Shown: positions 24,253 to 32,278 of the stretch, piece after piece
Layout of the letters: each line of letters starts with the position of its first letter
Numbering within the stretch: position 1 is the first letter of the stretch
From: Oscillospiraceae bacterium
GTDB lineage: Bacteria; Bacillota; Clostridia; Oscillospirales; Ruminococcaceae
Assembly (NCBI GenBank): GCA_016281125.1
Contig: JAEEIA010000060.1
Coordinates: 1-64,000 of the forward strand
DNA length: 64,000 bases
Reading direction: 5' to 3'
The notes under the pieces: generated by a model
The model's input: the letters and a program-made list of their open reading frames with translations, nothing else
Databases searched by the model: none
What the model was told of the DNA's origin: nothing
Made by a program: the position numbers and the translations under genes

Positions 24253-25032
24253 TCAATCCACCGAAGAACCCCTGTTTTTGCAGTATTGCGTGCAGAGCTT
24301 GTCGGTGCAGTTGGTACAGCGGAGCGCGGCATTCGTGTTTTCCCAGAACCGCTCCGGATACATCATGATGCACAGCTCCCAGATCAGCCAGTCCGCAATC
24401 GCCATCAGAAGCAGCGTCCGGGAAAAGAACCCGCTGACCGTCAGCATCGGGGAGAACATCATCAGGTGATCCCAGTTGAAAATCCGGCAGGTTGTGCAGC
24501 ATTTCGCCTTGACAATCAGCCGGAACGGGCACCAGATCAGCACGCAGATCAGATCACAGACATAGAACACAATCGTGATCATGAACAGCGCATCGTCGTT
24601 CAGGATGTTGAACACCCGCAGCAGCGAAACGACTGCCACGACGGCCGCCCAGATTGCAAACACCTTATACGCGGCCTTTGTAATCTCGATGATATGCCGC
24701 CGCAGTGCCTGATAGCTGAAATTCTCCTTGTCCGGCGGCTGAAAGCGGAATTTGAAATGCTTCTGTGAACCGAGTGCGATGACCAGCCGCTTTTTGACCG
24801 GCACCAGCTGCCAGAGCATATCCAGCATCCACGTCAGCCAGAGCAGGTGCAGCGGGGTAAATCTGCGGAAGAAATTCCAGCCCTCCAGCACCTCGGTCTG
24901 CTCCGGATCAAAGATCAGGATCAGAATGCACGCAATCAGAATCAGGCAGCGGATCACGAGCTGTCCGGTATACAGTTTTCGGGTTTTGGACGCGCCGTGC
25001 GGAGCATCTGCACGGCTGAGTGCCTTCTGCAT
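24253..25032 (-). CDS. Polytopic membrane protein with Cys-rich C-terminus, unknown function
   Basis: 259 residues with about five hydrophobic segments (near 27-45, 55-75, 125-145, 150-172 and 205-225) and two cysteine clusters: KCCTTCRIF in a loop near residue 178, and CTNCTDKLCTQYC near the C-terminus (four Cys in a CxxCx4CxxxC-like array). The latter could bind a metal or an Fe-S cluster; this is inference. Not matched to a known family. It ends a four-gene operon, 33 bp after the dehydratase-like gene, which suggests a role with it, for example electron transfer or membrane anchoring. Confidence 0.65.
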   Translation of the reverse strand: MQKALSRADAPHGASKTRKLYTGQLVIRCLILIACILILIFDPEQTEVLEGWNFFRRFTPLHLLWLTWMLDMLWQLVPVKKRLVIALGSQKHFKFRFQPPDKENFSYQALRRHIIEITKAAYKVFAIWAAVVAVVSLLRVFNILNDDALFMITIVFYVCDLICVLIWCPFRLIVKAKCCTTCRIFNWDHLMMFSPMLTVSGFFSRTLLLMAIADWLIWELCIMMYPERFWENTNAALRCTNCTDKLCTQYCKNRGSSVD

Positions 25033-25065
25033 GTATCACGCCTTCTTTTTCATTCCGGCGGCAGC

Positions 25066-26298
25066 TTATCCCTTCGGCTGCCTTGCATTTGCAAGCATCA
25101 GCTTGACACGGTTTTCCTGATTGACGCGGGTCGCGCCGGGGTCGTAGTCAATCGCGGTGATATTCGCGTCGGGATACGCATTTTTAATCACGCGCATCAT
25201 GCCCTTTGCGACGATGTGGTTCGGCAGACAGCCGAACGGCTGTGTACAGATGATGTTTTCGGTGCCGGATTCCACCAGCGCGGCCATTTCCGCGGTGATG
25301 AGCCAGCCCTCGCCCATGCTGACGCCCTGACTGATATACTTGTCAGCGCGGTCGCGCAGATGTTCAAAGTCATGCGGCGGATCAAAGACGCCGTGCTTCT
25401 TCACGGCTTTGATCTGCTGCTTCTGCATCGCGTAGATTGCTTTGTAGCCGAGGCCGTTGTACACAACATTCTTATCCCGGAAGTGATACAGCTTGCCGTC
25501 TACGGCGGTGCTGATGGCGCAGTACATGACAAATTCCAGCAGCGACGGAATCACCGGCTCGCAGTTTTCGGAGAGCAGATAATCCTCCAGATGATTGTTT
25601 GCGAGCGGGGAATATTTGACATAAATCTCCCCGACGATGCCGACGCGGATCTTGTTTCTCGCGGTGCGCGGAATCGCGGCGAATTCGTCCAGAATGCGCT
25701 TGTACAGCCGCTTGGTATGCAGATATTCCCGTGACTGGAACGCCTTTTCCAGACGCCGCTGCCAGGTCAGCAGCAGCTTATCCGTAGCACCGCGCTGAAG
25801 CTCATAGGGGCGGCACTGGTTCGCAACAAGCATCAGCAGGTCGCCGTACAGCACCGCGTACAGGAATTTCAGGAAGATTGCGGGGGTCATCTGCCAGCCG
25901 GAGCCCGGATCCTTTTCCAGTCCGGAGAAGTTCAGGGAGATGACCGGCACCTGCGGGAACTGCTCAGCAAGCGCTTTTCTCAGCAGATGAATATAATTTG
26001 AGGCGCGGCAGCCGCCGCCGGTCTGCGTAATCAGCAGCGCGGTACGGTTCGGATCATAGCGGCCGGATTTCAGCGCCTCCATGAACTGCCCGATGACGAG
26101 CAGCGCCGGATAGCAGGTATCATTGTGGACGTTTTTGAGTCCCTCGTCCACAACGGCGCGGCTGGCCGTCCGCAGCAGCTCGCAGTTGTAGCCGTAAGGC
26201 TTCAGAATACTGATCAACAGCTGAAAATGCACCGGCAGCATATCCGGCACGAGAATGGTATGCGTTTTTTTCATTTCCGGCGTAAACCGTGCTGACAT
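25066..26298 (-). CDS. 2-hydroxyacyl-CoA dehydratase / activase-related protein (HgdB-like)
   Basis: 410 residues. It resembles the half of the large clostridial 'CoA-substrate-specific activase' proteins that follows the ATPase part and is related to HgdB/BcrB (Fe-S protein of radical dehydratases and benzoyl-CoA reductase): HNDTCYPALLVIGQFMEALK, TQTGGGCRASNYIHLLRKAL and CTQPFGCLPNHIVAKGMM, whose three Cys could ligate a cluster. The ASKHA ATPase activase and a second dehydratase subunit, normally fused or adjacent, are not in this window. Start at 26298 (TGGAGG six bases upstream) rather than the upstream codon. The true substrate is unknown; a role in redox-driven maturation is possible. 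Confidence 0.75.
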   Translation of the reverse strand: MSARFTPEMKKTHTILVPDMLPVHFQLLISILKPYGYNCELLRTASRAVVDEGLKNVHNDTCYPALLVIGQFMEALKSGRYDPNRTALLITQTGGGCRASNYIHLLRKALAEQFPQVPVISLNFSGLEKDPGSGWQMTPAIFLKFLYAVLYGDLLMLVANQCRPYELQRGATDKLLLTWQRRLEKAFQSREYLHTKRLYKRILDEFAAIPRTARNKIRVGIVGEIYVKYSPLANNHLEDYLLSENCEPVIPSLLEFVMYCAISTAVDGKLYHFRDKNVVYNGLGYKAIYAMQKQQIKAVKKHGVFDPPHDFEHLRDRADKYISQGVSMGEGWLITAEMAALVESGTENIICTQPFGCLPNHIVAKGMMRVIKNAYPDANITAIDYDPGATRVNQENRVKLMLANARQPKG

Positions 26299-26348
26299 TT
26301 GAATCCTCCACTCTAAAAAATCATGCAAGTATGAAAAAGAGGGCGCGC

Positions 26349-26849
26349 TCAGAACCGGATCTGATACGGATACCCGATGGCTTCGGTATATTCCGGCAGA
26401 ACCGTTTCCACCGGGAACGGACGCTGCTCCAGCTTGCCCTCTCTGGTGCGTACCAGCGCGCAGAGCTCCCCGATCCGGATATTCTCTTTCCGGCAGAACT
26501 CCGCAAAGCTCGTGCAGAAGGCATCGAACAGATCTCTCTGCTTGACGCGCAGCGCAACGGTTTCATGCCATTTGGCCGTCCAGAAATTCTGCTTCTGTGT
26601 GCGCTTGAGCAGGATATCGAAATGATGCTCCTCCAGCCTGCAAAAGCCGGATACCACAGCATAGTCGCCGTCCTGCTCGTATTTGCCGGATTTGGCATCC
26701 AGCCGCGCATAGCTTTTCATCACATCGACATAGGCCTGGGCAATATCCCTGCCCTGCTGAAAATAGATGCTCTGAATGTCGATCTGCTTTGCAGTGTGCG
26801 AATCCGCATCCTGCCGGAGCGTTTCAGTCAGATCTGTCCAGAGTTCCAT
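26349..26849 (-). CDS. Conserved hypothetical protein (paralogue B of a small family)
   Basis: 166 residues, soluble, mixed alpha/beta, no signal peptide. It is a diverged copy of the gene just upstream: both have a helix with R-x-I-A-x-x-Y-V-D followed by a K/R-SG(K/N)YE motif, a SGF strand, and end in the same motif G(Y/F)PYQI(R/E)F. Start taken at 26849 with GAGGGGG upstream; the TTG further upstream would erase that site. No catalytic motif recognised and no family name can be given. Confidence 0.65.
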   Translation of the reverse strand: MELWTDLTETLRQDADSHTAKQIDIQSIYFQQGRDIAQAYVDVMKSYARLDAKSGKYEQDGDYAVVSGFCRLEEHHFDILLKRTQKQNFWTAKWHETVALRVKQRDLFDAFCTSFAEFCRKENIRIGELCALVRTREGKLEQRPFPVETVLPEYTEAIGYPYQIRF

Positions 26850-26863
26850 ACCGCCGCCCCCTC

Positions 26864-27355
26864 TCAAAACTCAATCTGATACGGAAAGCCGAAGGCCTGG
26901 ATCCGTTCCTTTTTCGGCTTTTGCAACGTCACCGGGAGCGTGTGATAGCAGGTCTTGCCGTCCTTATCCAGAATCTGCGCCTGAAACGGGTGCAGGGTAA
27001 TCTGTTCCTCTGCGCACATTTTTTTGAGTGCGGAGAGGAACACCTCAAAAAGCTCGTTCTCCGGGTTCAGGGAAATGACGCTCCGTTTGCCGTGCATGAA
27101 GCGCTTTTTCTTTTCCGTTTGCAGCACGGGCTGCTCAAAATCCTTTTCGCTGATCGTGAGGAAGCCGCTGATGAGCGCTCTCTGCTCGACGCGTTCATAG
27201 TTTCCGCTGCGCGCGGCGATGCGCGCCTCCTCCTCAATCATATCAACATACTTGGCGGCGATATTCCGCGCCTGATGATAGCGGCGGCTGCGGAAGTCCG
27301 TTTCCATGTCTCCGTGAATCTGCACCTCGGCCTTGAGCTGGTCGATAAATCTCAT
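26864..27355 (-). CDS. Conserved hypothetical protein (paralogue A of a small family)
   Basis: 163 residues, soluble. N-terminus MRFIDQLKAEVQIHGDMETD, then a helix RNIAAKYVDMIEEEARIAAR, a SGFL strand, a basic stretch EKKKRFMHGKR and the C-terminal GFPYQIEF shared with paralogue B, 14 bp downstream. I chose 27355 as the start (AGGATG six bases before) over the in-frame GTG/ATG codons upstream, which precede any good ribosome-binding site. First gene of the four-gene operon with paralogue B, the HgdB-like protein and the Cys-rich membrane protein. Function unknown. Confidence 0.65.
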   Translation of the reverse strand: MRFIDQLKAEVQIHGDMETDFRSRRYHQARNIAAKYVDMIEEEARIAARSGNYERVEQRALISGFLTISEKDFEQPVLQTEKKKRFMHGKRSVISLNPENELFEVFLSALKKMCAEEQITLHPFQAQILDKDGKTCYHTLPVTLQKPKKERIQAFGFPYQIEF

Positions 27356-27440
27356 TTGTATCATCCTTTTCGTTCGCTGCTGACGTTTCTTTTGTTTTTC
27401 TTTCGGCCGCCGATCAGATGCGGCAGCGCATATATACTTT

Positions 27441-27469
27441 ATTATAGCACATTGCAAAAAGAATTTCAA
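27441..27469 (-). promoter_or_regulatory. Sigma-A promoter of the paralogue/HgdB-like operon
   Basis: Minus strand TTGAAA (27464-27469), 17-bp spacer, TATAAT (27441-27446). Confidence 0.8.
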
Positions 27470-27629
27470 TAGGAGAAGTGCGAAAAAGTCTGAACAGAAA
27501 ACATAAAAAACACGAAACTGTGCCGGAATGCCGCCGCACACAAAGCAAAGGAATCGCTGCGCGGTGATGCACAACGGAAAACGCACGCGAAGCAGGCAGC
27601 CCCCTTGGGCATCCGTCAGAGATACCGCT

Positions 27630-28331
27630 TTACCGGGCAAAATGCATCATGAAAAGGCCGAACAGCGGCAGAACCGCAAAGCAGCACCCGAACAAAAACG
27701 TGAATCTGCGTACAGCCTTTGCGCGGATTGGTTCGTAGAGCTCGTCCAGGGAAACGGGGTCAATATAGATTTCGCGGGTTTCCCCGACTGCCGGATTGGC
27801 AAAATTGGTATAGCTGCTATCCGCAATCTGATGCTCGGCGCCCGCATACGAAAACGTATAAACCGGGGCGCGGCTTTTTCCGCTGTGCCGCAGCTCCGTG
27901 CAGACCGCCGTGACCTGCTCCGTACAGTACCGCAGCTTTCGTTTCTGCTCTGTCAGCGCGGAAGCAATCATGCCGAATCCCGCCGCGGAGAGCAGCGGCA
28001 AAACAAGCTCCGGGGCATGTGTACTGAAAAATGCGGCCGTTGCCTCCGGCTGCGTTTTCAGCAGAAGTCCGCAGACCGCCGTGATAACTCCGGCAGCAGA
28101 AAGCAGCAGCGGGAACAAAAAACTGCGTTTTCTTTCCCGGGCGCATTCTTCATGCAGGAGGATGCAGCCCAGCAGCAGAAGAAATCCGCCCGCCAGCAAG
28201 AGGCTCAGCCAGTACACATGCCGCGCCAGGGAAAGGATGAATCCGATGATCCCTGCCGTGACCGCAGCGCTGCTCAGAATGCTGAACCAGGGGAACGGTT
28301 GTTTTCCGGAATTCTGTGATTGCTCCTGCAT
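27630..28331 (-). CDS. Membrane protein with extracytoplasmic DUF3592-like domain
   Basis: 233 residues: two pairs of hydrophobic helices (about 20-65 and 75-125), a ~75-residue beta-rich segment with APVYTFSYAGAEHQIADSSY and VGETREIYIDPVSLDELYEP, and a final helix (FLFGCCFAVLPLFGLFMMHF). The middle section resembles DUF3592, also seen in the protein at 35726-36256. Function unknown. Start at 28331 (GGAGG eight bases upstream) rather than the upstream GTG. It is divergent from the second ECF sigma gene and has its own promoter. Confidence 0.7.
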   Translation of the reverse strand: MQEQSQNSGKQPFPWFSILSSAAVTAGIIGFILSLARHVYWLSLLLAGGFLLLLGCILLHEECARERKRSFLFPLLLSAAGVITAVCGLLLKTQPEATAAFFSTHAPELVLPLLSAAGFGMIASALTEQKRKLRYCTEQVTAVCTELRHSGKSRAPVYTFSYAGAEHQIADSSYTNFANPAVGETREIYIDPVSLDELYEPIRAKAVRRFTFLFGCCFAVLPLFGLFMMHFAR

Positions 28332-28367
28332 GATGCGCACCTCCTCATGATGATGTGAATTGTTTTT

Positions 28368-28396
28368 ATTATACGGGACAGCGGATAAAATGTCAA
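28368..28396 (-). promoter_or_regulatory. Sigma-A promoter of the DUF3592-like membrane gene
   Basis: Minus strand TTGACA (28391-28396), 17-bp spacer, TATAAT (28368-28373). Confidence 0.85.
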
Positions 28397-28413
28397 GCCT
28401 GCGGCGGGCGTGA

Positions 28414-28442
28414 TTGCATTTCCCCGCTGAATCTGTTATAAT
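28414..28442 (+). promoter_or_regulatory. Sigma-A promoter of second ECF sigma operon
   Basis: TTGCAT (28414-28419), 17-bp spacer, TATAAT (28437-28442). It lies upstream of the ECF-type promoter and would give basal expression. Confidence 0.7.
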
Positions 28443-28466
28443 AGCAGCAGGATCTGCAATATCCGC

Positions 28467-28496
28467 TGTAACGAATCAGCATCCTGATTCGTCTAA
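28467..28496 (+). promoter_or_regulatory. ECF-type (autoregulatory) promoter with embedded palindrome
   Basis: TGTAAC (28467-28472) and GTCTAA (28491-28496), spacer 18 (17 if CGTC is taken as the -10 core). The spacer is part of a perfect inverted repeat ACGAATCAG-CATC-CTGATTCGT at 28471-28492. The -35 and -10 boxes match those of the two large dockerin genes. Confidence 0.65.
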
Positions 28497-28517
28497 TGAA
28501 TAAAAGGAGGTGATCGC

Positions 28518-29033
28518 ATGGGGAAAATGCAGGCCGAGTTCGACGAAATCTACCGGCTTTACGCCGCGGATGTCTACCGCTATCTGCTGCGGCTGACACA
28601 AAATGAAACGCTCGCCGAGGATCTGCTTCAGGACACAATGCTCAAGGCATTCACGTCCATTGACAGATTCCGCGGGAACTGCGCCGTCAAAACATGGCTC
28701 TGCACGATTGCGCGCAACCTCTGGTGCGATCACTGCAAAAAGGCGGAAAACCGCAATCTCCCGCTGGAATCTGCCGGGGAGGTTCCCGATGCCGTCAGCT
28801 TCGAGCAGCAGCTCGCGGATCAGTCCCGCGCACTGCAAATTCACACGCTGCTGCACCGCATGAAGGATCCCTATAAGGAGGTCTTTTCGCTGCGGGTCTT
28901 TGCGGAGCTGAGCTTCCGGGAGATCGGAAGGGTGTTCGGGAAAACAGAAAACTGGGCACGCACGACCTTTTACCGCGCCAAACAAATGCTGATCGGTATG
29001 CTGGAACAGGAGGATGCTTATGAAACAGAATGA
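28518..29033 (+). CDS. ECF-type RNA polymerase sigma factor (second)
   Basis: 171 residues. Region 2: FDEIYRLYAADVYRYLLRLT with KTWLCTIARNLWCDHCKKAE as the -10 recognition helix; region 4: EVFSLRVFAELSFREIGRVF plus NWARTTFYRAKQMLIGML. AAAAGGAGG precedes the ATG. It overlaps the anti-sigma gene by 14 bases. Preceded by both a sigma-A and an ECF-type promoter, so it probably activates its own operon. The same ECF-type boxes occur before the dockerin genes at 51233 and 53818, making those likely targets (inference). Close paralogue of the sigma factor at 16454. Confidence 0.95.
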   Translation: MGKMQAEFDEIYRLYAADVYRYLLRLTQNETLAEDLLQDTMLKAFTSIDRFRGNCAVKTWLCTIARNLWCDHCKKAENRNLPLESAGEVPDAVSFEQQLADQSRALQIHTLLHRMKDPYKEVFSLRVFAELSFREIGRVFGKTENWARTTFYRAKQMLIGMLEQEDAYETE

Positions 29034-30177
29034 ATATACCTGCGCCGTCATCCGGGATCTGATCCCGCTGTGCGAGGAATCGCTTTGCAGCCCGGAATCC
29101 CGCACTGCCGTGGAGGCGCATATCAGACAATGCGAATCATGCAGAAAGCTCTGCGGCGCGCTGCCGCAGGATCCCTTTGCAGAGCCGGTGCCCGTTCCGG
29201 ATGAGGCCAGCACATTCCGGAAGGTCGGGCAGCGCATCCGGCGGAACAAGCGTGCCGCTGTGACCCTGCTGATTCTGCTGATCCTGCTGCTGGGCGCACT
29301 GGGGTATCTGACAGCCGGGCAGATTTTGAAGGAACCGGACATTCAGAGCTTTGAAACACTTGCGCAGAGCGCGGATGTCCGCCCGCTTGTCCGCAAACTC
29401 ACGGACGGCGACTATGAAGGCTTTGTCAGCAGCCTGAGCGCCGGCGTCATGGTTCCGCCGGATGTGTATCATTATTTGCAGTCATTCCGGGAAAAAGACA
29501 CGGAGCTCCTGAAAAATACGTATGAAGCTGCATTCGGCGGAACAGAGGTCAGGCGGATCCGGATCGAATCAAATTACACCGTGGCTACTGCAAGTGCAGC
29601 CCCCTTTATCATGTCGGAAGTTTTGATCAGGTACCGGAACGGCTGTGAGCTGTGTCTGGAGTTTTACCGTGAGGTTGACGGTCTGTACAACTGTGCTTTT
29701 GCGTACACCGGCGGTTTTGAGGATTCGGAAACGAATGAACGGATATTAAATGCGTTTAATTATATCTGCGATCATCAGCTGCAATCCGCATGGACCATGC
29801 AAAGAGTCATGGTCAATCAGACGCCGTTCACGGATTCCAAGGAGGATCAGAGCCGGCTGGATAACCGGTGCAGCATGATCAAAAACCGGTTTGTACCGGA
29901 CTGCGCGCAACAGGTCGGGGAGCGTCTGAAAGCCTTTTATCAGAAGGGCTATCTGATTACAAAATGCGACCTCTCCGAGGTGCGGTTTGACAATGACTCG
30001 CAGTTCCTGTACTATACGCTCTACGTGACGGCGTCGGACGGGCAGGGCACGGCGATGCTCTCCGCGGTCATGCCGTTCACATACGAGGGACTCCGCCCGC
30101 TGAGCACGTCGCTGAACACCGTCTGCACGGACGGCTGTACCCCGGCGCTCGCAGAGGATCTGCGGACACTGTTTTGA
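29020..30177 (+). CDS. Membrane anti-sigma factor with large extracytoplasmic domain
   Basis: 385 residues. The zf-HC2 domain has AHIRQCESCRKLCG (H-x3-C-x2-C near residue 35), one membrane helix follows (AVTLLILLILLLGALGYLTA, about 82-101), then a ~280-residue outer domain with helical and beta stretches and four Cys, much larger than in the first anti-sigma protein of the window. Start at 29020 follows ACAGGAGG by six bases; the ATG at 29014 is too close to that site. The outer domain is the presumed sensor; no ligand-binding fold was recognised. Confidence 0.88.
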   Translation: MKQNEYTCAVIRDLIPLCEESLCSPESRTAVEAHIRQCESCRKLCGALPQDPFAEPVPVPDEASTFRKVGQRIRRNKRAAVTLLILLILLLGALGYLTAGQILKEPDIQSFETLAQSADVRPLVRKLTDGDYEGFVSSLSAGVMVPPDVYHYLQSFREKDTELLKNTYEAAFGGTEVRRIRIESNYTVATASAAPFIMSEVLIRYRNGCELCLEFYREVDGLYNCAFAYTGGFEDSETNERILNAFNYICDHQLQSAWTMQRVMVNQTPFTDSKEDQSRLDNRCSMIKNRFVPDCAQQVGERLKAFYQKGYLITKCDLSEVRFDNDSQFLYYTLYVTASDGQGTAMLSAVMPFTYEGLRPLSTSLNTVCTDGCTPALAEDLRTLF

Positions 30178-30184
30178 TATTCAC

Positions 30185-30218
30185 CGGGCGCTGATATCAG
30201 AATCAGCGCCCGTTTTTT
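30185..30218 (+). terminator. Terminator of second sigma/anti-sigma operon
   Basis: Stem CGGGCGCTGAT/ATCAGCGCCCG followed by T6. Confidence 0.9.
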
Positions 30219-30370
30219 CCGGCGTGTTCTCCGCAGACCGCCTCCCCCGTCCGCATTTATTGCGAAACCGCGCCGCTTTTTCAACATATTGCGGAAAATC
30301 CCGCCTGCCGTACGTGTGGTTCCGTGCATCATCACCGAAAATCCTGCTGCACTGCGCGGGATTTTCGGGC

Positions 30371-30399
30371 TTGCTTTTTTTGTATGGATATGGTATAAT
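30371..30399 (+). promoter_or_regulatory. Sigma-A promoter of the transcarboxylase operon
   Basis: TTGCTT (30371-30376), 17-bp spacer, TATAAT (30394-30399). Confidence 0.8.
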
Positions 30400-30461
30400 A
30401 AATTCGTATGGATTCCAGTATGGACTGACTACGGAACCACGAAAGGATGCGTACAGAGTAT

Positions 30462-31802
30462 ATGGAAAAACTCGGAACTATTGCAAGAGAGCGTCTTGCA
30501 CTTCTGTTTGACGGCGGCACGTTCACGGAGCTGGACGGGCTTCGGCTGGAAAACGAGGAACAGGCAGCGGTTGTCTGTGCCCACGGCTATGTTGAGGGGC
30601 AGGCTGTCTGTGCATTCGCACAGGCGCCCGATGTCAACAGCGGCGTCATGGGCAAAGCAACAGCCGGAAAGATCAAGCGGCTGTATTCCCTCGCTGCAAA
30701 AACCGGTACGCCGGTCGTCGGCATCTATGATTCCAACGGCGTTTATGTGGACGGCACCGCCGATTCCCTGACCGCCTACGGCAAGCTGATCGCGGCTTCC
30801 GCAAAGCTGTCCGGCGTTGTCCCGCAGATCTCCGTGATCGCGGGCGTCTGCGCAGGCAGTGCGGCGCTGCTCGCAGCAGAGGCGGATTTCGTCCTCGCAA
30901 CCGAAAGCGCAGAGCTGTATCTGACGCCGCCGTTCGGCACCGATGCCGCAAAGCCGGAAACGGCTGCAAAGGCCGGTCTTGCCGCAGCCGTCTGCAAGGA
31001 TGATGCGGCTGTCATGGAACAGACCAAAATGCTGCTCCGCTATCTCCCGGCAAACAATCTGGTCGGCGCACCGATTACGGAATTTGCAGAGCCGGAGGCT
31101 GTTTGCAGCAAGGATTCGCTGTTCAGCGGCATTGCCGATGCAGGCTCTTTGCTCCCGCTGTATGAAACATACGGCGCTTCGGTCGGTACGGCACTTGCAA
31201 CGGTGCGCGGACAGGCTGTCGGCATCATCTCCACCTGCCGGAGCACGGAGGCACTCACTGCGGACGATTCCGCCAAGATGGCACGCTTTGTCCGCACCTG
31301 CGATGCATTCTCCATTCCGGTGCTGACCGTTGTGGATACGGTCGGATTTGCTGCGGATACCGATGCTGCAAGAAACGGCTCGCTCCGTGCCATGACGCAG
31401 CTCTGCGGCGCGTATGCCGAGGCGACAACTGTCAAGATCGCACTGATCGCTGGCGAGGCCTGCGGCGCAGCGTTCTCCGCCATTGCGGGACGCGGTGCTG
31501 GCAGCGACTATGTCATCGCATGGAACAGCGCTGCGATTGCACCGCTCAGACCGGAGGCAGCGGTTGAGTTCCTGTGGCATGATAAGCTCAAGGGCGCAGC
31601 GGATGCAAACGCAAAGCGCAAAGAGCTCGCAAAGGAATACACCGATACCCTTGCTTCTGCGGAAAAGGCTGCACAGCTCGGCGTCATTGATGCCGTGATC
31701 GCACCGGCAGAAACCCGTCAGGCCGTTTCCGCCGCACTCGATATGCTGGAGGGCAAGCGCGTTTCCAACATGCCGAAGAAGCACAGCAACATCCCGTTTT
31801 AA
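30462..31802 (+). CDS. Acyl-CoA carboxyltransferase subunit (12S transcarboxylase / MmdA-like)
   Basis: 446 residues of the crotonase-fold carboxyltransferase family (PccB, MmdA, 12S). Both halves are present: N-domain with AAKTGTPVVGIYDSNGVYVD and GVCAGSAALLAAEADFV, C-domain with IPVLTVVDTVGFAADTDAAR, GEACGAAFSAIAGRGAGSDY and AAIAPLRPEAAVEFLWHD. It moves CO2 between biotin and an acyl-CoA. Shorter than usual (about 510), with a trimmed N-terminus. The start at 30462 is 15 bp from AAAGG, a long spacing; no better start fits. Followed by a biotin carrier and a 5S-like subunit; no biotin carboxylase or membrane decarboxylase subunit is nearby, which favours a transcarboxylase. Confidence 0.88.
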   Translation: MEKLGTIARERLALLFDGGTFTELDGLRLENEEQAAVVCAHGYVEGQAVCAFAQAPDVNSGVMGKATAGKIKRLYSLAAKTGTPVVGIYDSNGVYVDGTADSLTAYGKLIAASAKLSGVVPQISVIAGVCAGSAALLAAEADFVLATESAELYLTPPFGTDAAKPETAAKAGLAAAVCKDDAAVMEQTKMLLRYLPANNLVGAPITEFAEPEAVCSKDSLFSGIADAGSLLPLYETYGASVGTALATVRGQAVGIISTCRSTEALTADDSAKMARFVRTCDAFSIPVLTVVDTVGFAADTDAARNGSLRAMTQLCGAYAEATTVKIALIAGEACGAAFSAIAGRGAGSDYVIAWNSAAIAPLRPEAAVEFLWHDKLKGAADANAKRKELAKEYTDTLASAEKAAQLGVIDAVIAPAETRQAVSAALDMLEGKRVSNMPKKHSNIPF

Positions 31803-31869
31803 GTGAAAGATCAGCGCAGGGAAAGCCCCCGTGCGCGATGCATTACATATCATTTAGGAGGATACTCTC

Positions 31870-32259
31870 ATGGGTAAGCAGTTTCGTGTTACCGTAAATA
31901 ATAAGCAGTATGATGTTGTTGTGGAGGAGCTCGGCGCAGGTGCAGCACCGACGGCGGCAGCACCCGCACCGGCAGCAGCGGCACCCGCACCGGCAGCAGC
32001 AGCGCCTGCACCGGCAGCAGCAGCTCCGGCTGCATCCGCAGCGGACGGCACCCCGGTTTCCGCACCGATGCCCGGCACCATTCTCGATGTCAAGTGCAAG
32101 GCCGGCGACAGCGTGACCAAGGGTCAGGTGCTGTTCGTCCTTGAGGCCATGAAGATGGAAAATGACATCGTCGCGCCGGAGGACGGCACCGTTCTCGCAG
32201 TCAACACGACGAAGGGCAGCTCTGTCAACCCGGGCGATGCGCTTGCAGTCCTCGGCTGA
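31870..32259 (+). CDS. Biotin carboxyl carrier protein (1.3S transcarboxylase-like)
   Basis: 129 residues: ~20 N-terminal residues ([20 protein letters not shown]) that dock to the partner subunits, an Ala/Pro linker made of repeated AAAAPAP units (about 25-57), and the biotinyl domain ending the protein, with biotinylation motif [12 protein letters not shown] (Lys near residue 95). The layout is that of the 1.3S subunit of transcarboxylase and of the carrier subunit of Na+-pumping decarboxylases. AGGAGG precedes the ATG. It lies between its two carboxyltransferase partners. Confidence 0.95.
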   Translation: MGKQFRVTVNNKQYDVVVEELGAGAAPTAAAPAPAAAAPAPAAAAPAPAAAAPAASAADGTPVSAPMPGTILDVKCKAGDSVTKGQVLFVLEAMKMENDIVAPEDGTVLAVNTTKGSSVNPGDALAVLG

Positions 32260-32278
32260 TCGGAGGAGTTGAACGAAT

